In this document: one piece after another, positions 21,558 through 22,925 of the stretch
How the letters are laid out: the number at the start of each line of letters is the position of its first letter
Numbering within the stretch: position 1 is the stretch's first letter
Source: Cyanobacteriota bacterium
GTDB lineage: Bacteria; Cyanobacteriota; Cyanobacteriia; SKYG9
Assembly (NCBI GenBank): GCA_025054735.1
Contig: JANWZG010000005.1
Coordinates: 1 to 22,925 of the forward strand
DNA: 22,925 bases
Direction: 5' to 3'
Position numbers and translations under genes: made by a program
The notes under the pieces: model-generated
The model's input: the letters and a program-made list of their open reading frames with translations, nothing else
Told to the model about the DNA's origin: nothing
Databases searched by the model: none

Positions 21558-22925
21558 ATGGTTCCGTTGCGTGCACTTGGTTGCGAGAGTTGTCTTGTGG
21601 TGATCCTGATCACTGCTGGGTATGCTACAGTGCCGGCGATCGCATCTCCCCCTGCTTTCCCCAACTCTCCGTCACTTGCCCAGATCGCTAATCGTACCAG
21701 TAATGCCCTTGTTGTCAGCCTAGCAGCATCCGTTTCTCTGAGAGCAGTAGGCGATCGCAGTCAACAGGCTACTGTGTCTAGTGTTGCTGCATCACAACTA
21801 TCACCAGCGGCTCTGCTACAGACCGCTTCACCAACCCAAGCTCCTCCCTTTGCCCCCTCGACAACTCCCCGTTCAACCGTAACCGATCGTGATTTGGCCT
21901 GTTCTGCATCCCCAGTCTCCTCACTATCCCCCTCAGAGACTACAGTGATGAGGATTGGGGTTCGGTTTTTGGATGGTGCTGGCAGCGTCACTGATGCCAA
22001 CGGCAACCTCCGCTTAGGGAGAACACCTGTAGACTACATTTGTCGCAATCTGCGAGTGTCTGTAGGAGAACCATTTCGCGACGATCAGGCACGACAAGAT
22101 TTGCGTCATCTCTACGCCTTGGGAATTTTTAGCTACGTAGATTTTGTTACTGAAGCTAACCCTGACGGTGGTGTGCATTTGTTGTATCGCCTGCAAGAAG
22201 GAGCAACCAACAGTTTTAGCCTAGCGGGTGGTGCTGATGAGGTGTCTGGATATTATGGTGGAGTCAGCTATCGTCAACAACTAGGTATTGCTAGCCAAAT
22301 AGAAGTTGGTGGACAATATGGGACAAGGGGCCACCTGCAACTCAGCGGCAGTTTTTTTACACCGCCTCTGGGGGATGGCACCCTAGGTTACCGAGTCTAT
22401 GGCTTCAATCGCTACACCCTTTCCAGTGTATTTGACGAGCAGATTCCCTTGGCCAACGGGGATGCAGTGCGGATTAATCGCCTGAGTGCTGGCGCTAGCC
22501 TGTTACACTGGTTTGGTGATTGGCAGGGAGAAATTGGCATCGCCTTCAATGCCATCAGTACTCGTGACGGCTCTAATCGCATTTTTGCTACCGATGCTCT
22601 AGGTAACCCCCTGTCCTTTAGTGGCACTGGCTTAGATGACTTGCTGACGGTTCAGGCAAAGGTGACGATCGACCAACGGGATAATCCTAGCAATCCAGTT
22701 TACGGTGGTATTCTCACCCTCAGCAGCGAGCAGTCTATTCCGTTGGCACGGGGTAACATGTTGGGTAATCGGCTATTGGCGAATTATGTCTACTATTGGG
22801 CGCTGAGTGATCCGCGTCCTGATCGGTTGCAGGCAACCTTAGCCTTTAAAGTGCAAGCAGGAACAGTAGTTGGTGATTTGCCCCCCTATCTGGCGTTTGT
22901 GGCCGGTGGCCCTGAGTCAGTCCGG
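21558..22925 (+). CDS. Omp85/BamA-TamA family outer-membrane protein, cut by the window end
   Basis: The frame opens after a stop at 21534 and the ATG at 21558 gives 456 codons with no stop before the window ends. Residues 1-42 look like a signal peptide (VVILITAGYATVPAIA) ending near SLAQ. A Ser/Pro/Thr-rich linker (about 43-130) leads to one POTRA domain (about 131-217), with the hallmark VGEPFRDDQARQDLRHLYALGIFSYV shortly before its end. The rest is the start of a 16-strand beta barrel, with alternating strands and glycines and the DQRDNPSNPVYGG segment. The last residues, GGPESVR, appear to be the beginning of the conserved barrel motif VRGY/F, cut by the window edge. Cyanobacterial BamA usually has three POTRA domains, so this is a shorter paralogue. 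It probably inserts or exports proteins at the outer membrane. It is divergent from gmk. Confidence 0.88.
   Translation, partial: MVPLRALGCESCLVVILITAGYATVPAIASPPAFPNSPSLAQIANRTSNALVVSLAASVSLRAVGDRSQQATVSSVAASQLSPAALLQTASPTQAPPFAPSTTPRSTVTDRDLACSASPVSSLSPSETTVMRIGVRFLDGAGSVTDANGNLRLGRTPVDYICRNLRVSVGEPFRDDQARQDLRHLYALGIFSYVDFVTEANPDGGVHLLYRLQEGATNSFSLAGGADEVSGYYGGVSYRQQLGIASQIEVGGQYGTRGHLQLSGSFFTPPLGDGTLGYRVYGFNRYTLSSVFDEQIPLANGDAVRINRLSAGASLLHWFGDWQGEIGIAFNAISTRDGSNRIFATDALGNPLSFSGTGLDDLLTVQAKVTIDQRDNPSNPVYGGILTLSSEQSIPLARGNMLGNRLLANYVYYWALSDPRPDRLQATLAFKVQAGTVVGDLPPYLAFVAGGPESVR

Overview
The window looks like a chromosomal segment of a cyanobacterium. Three things point there. The octamer GCGATCGC (HIP1) occurs about 12 times in 22.9 kb, far above the roughly 0.35 copies expected by chance. 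There is a Ycf35 (DUF1257) gene, a family of cyanobacteria and plastids. Several other proteins have a cyanobacterial character: a DevB-type membrane fusion protein, a long-tailed KhpA, a TopA without zinc fingers, and a short Omp85. No rRNA, tRNA, CRISPR array, insertion sequence or phage gene was seen. Most of the window is housekeeping DNA with several poorly characterised cell-envelope genes between.

Layout. 1-1818: a minus-strand pair, a GAF-histidine kinase followed by a TPR protein cut by the window edge. 1819-3564: sparsely coding, with a small ribbon-helix-helix protein, a small lipoprotein with a convincing strand-specific terminator, and one doubtful ORF. 3565-8957: envelope genes. 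These are a plus-strand exported L,D-transpeptidase-like protein, then on the minus strand a zinc D,D-carboxypeptidase-like (M15) protein with four internal repeats, a membrane-anchored coiled-coil protein, and a DevB-family fusion protein translationally coupled to it but lacking the usual devC/devA partners. 9124-12682: core information and metabolism genes, with rsmH on the plus strand and tpiA, rpsP, khpA, tsaB and ycf35 on the minus strand. 12869-15291: an alpha/beta-hydrolase-fold protein apparently lacking its nucleophile, a small secreted protein, and a proline/serine-rich membrane protein. 15637-20595: dnaB (no intein), a lipoprotein, and topA with a histone-H1-like tail. 20861-22925: gmk, divergent from a single-POTRA Omp85 protein that runs off the window.

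How the genes relate. The rpsP-khpA-tsaB run joins a ribosomal protein, an RNA-binding KH protein and a tRNA-modification factor, with khpA starting inside rpsP. The envelope genes could together concern peptidoglycan trimming and outer-membrane or export functions, but only the coiled-coil/DevB pair is linked by gene overlap. I found no clear undescribed multi-gene system. The best leads are the DevB pair without its ABC partners, the four-repeat M15 protein, the hydrolase with a substituted nucleophile, the single-POTRA Omp85, and several inverted or phased repeats next to housekeeping genes.
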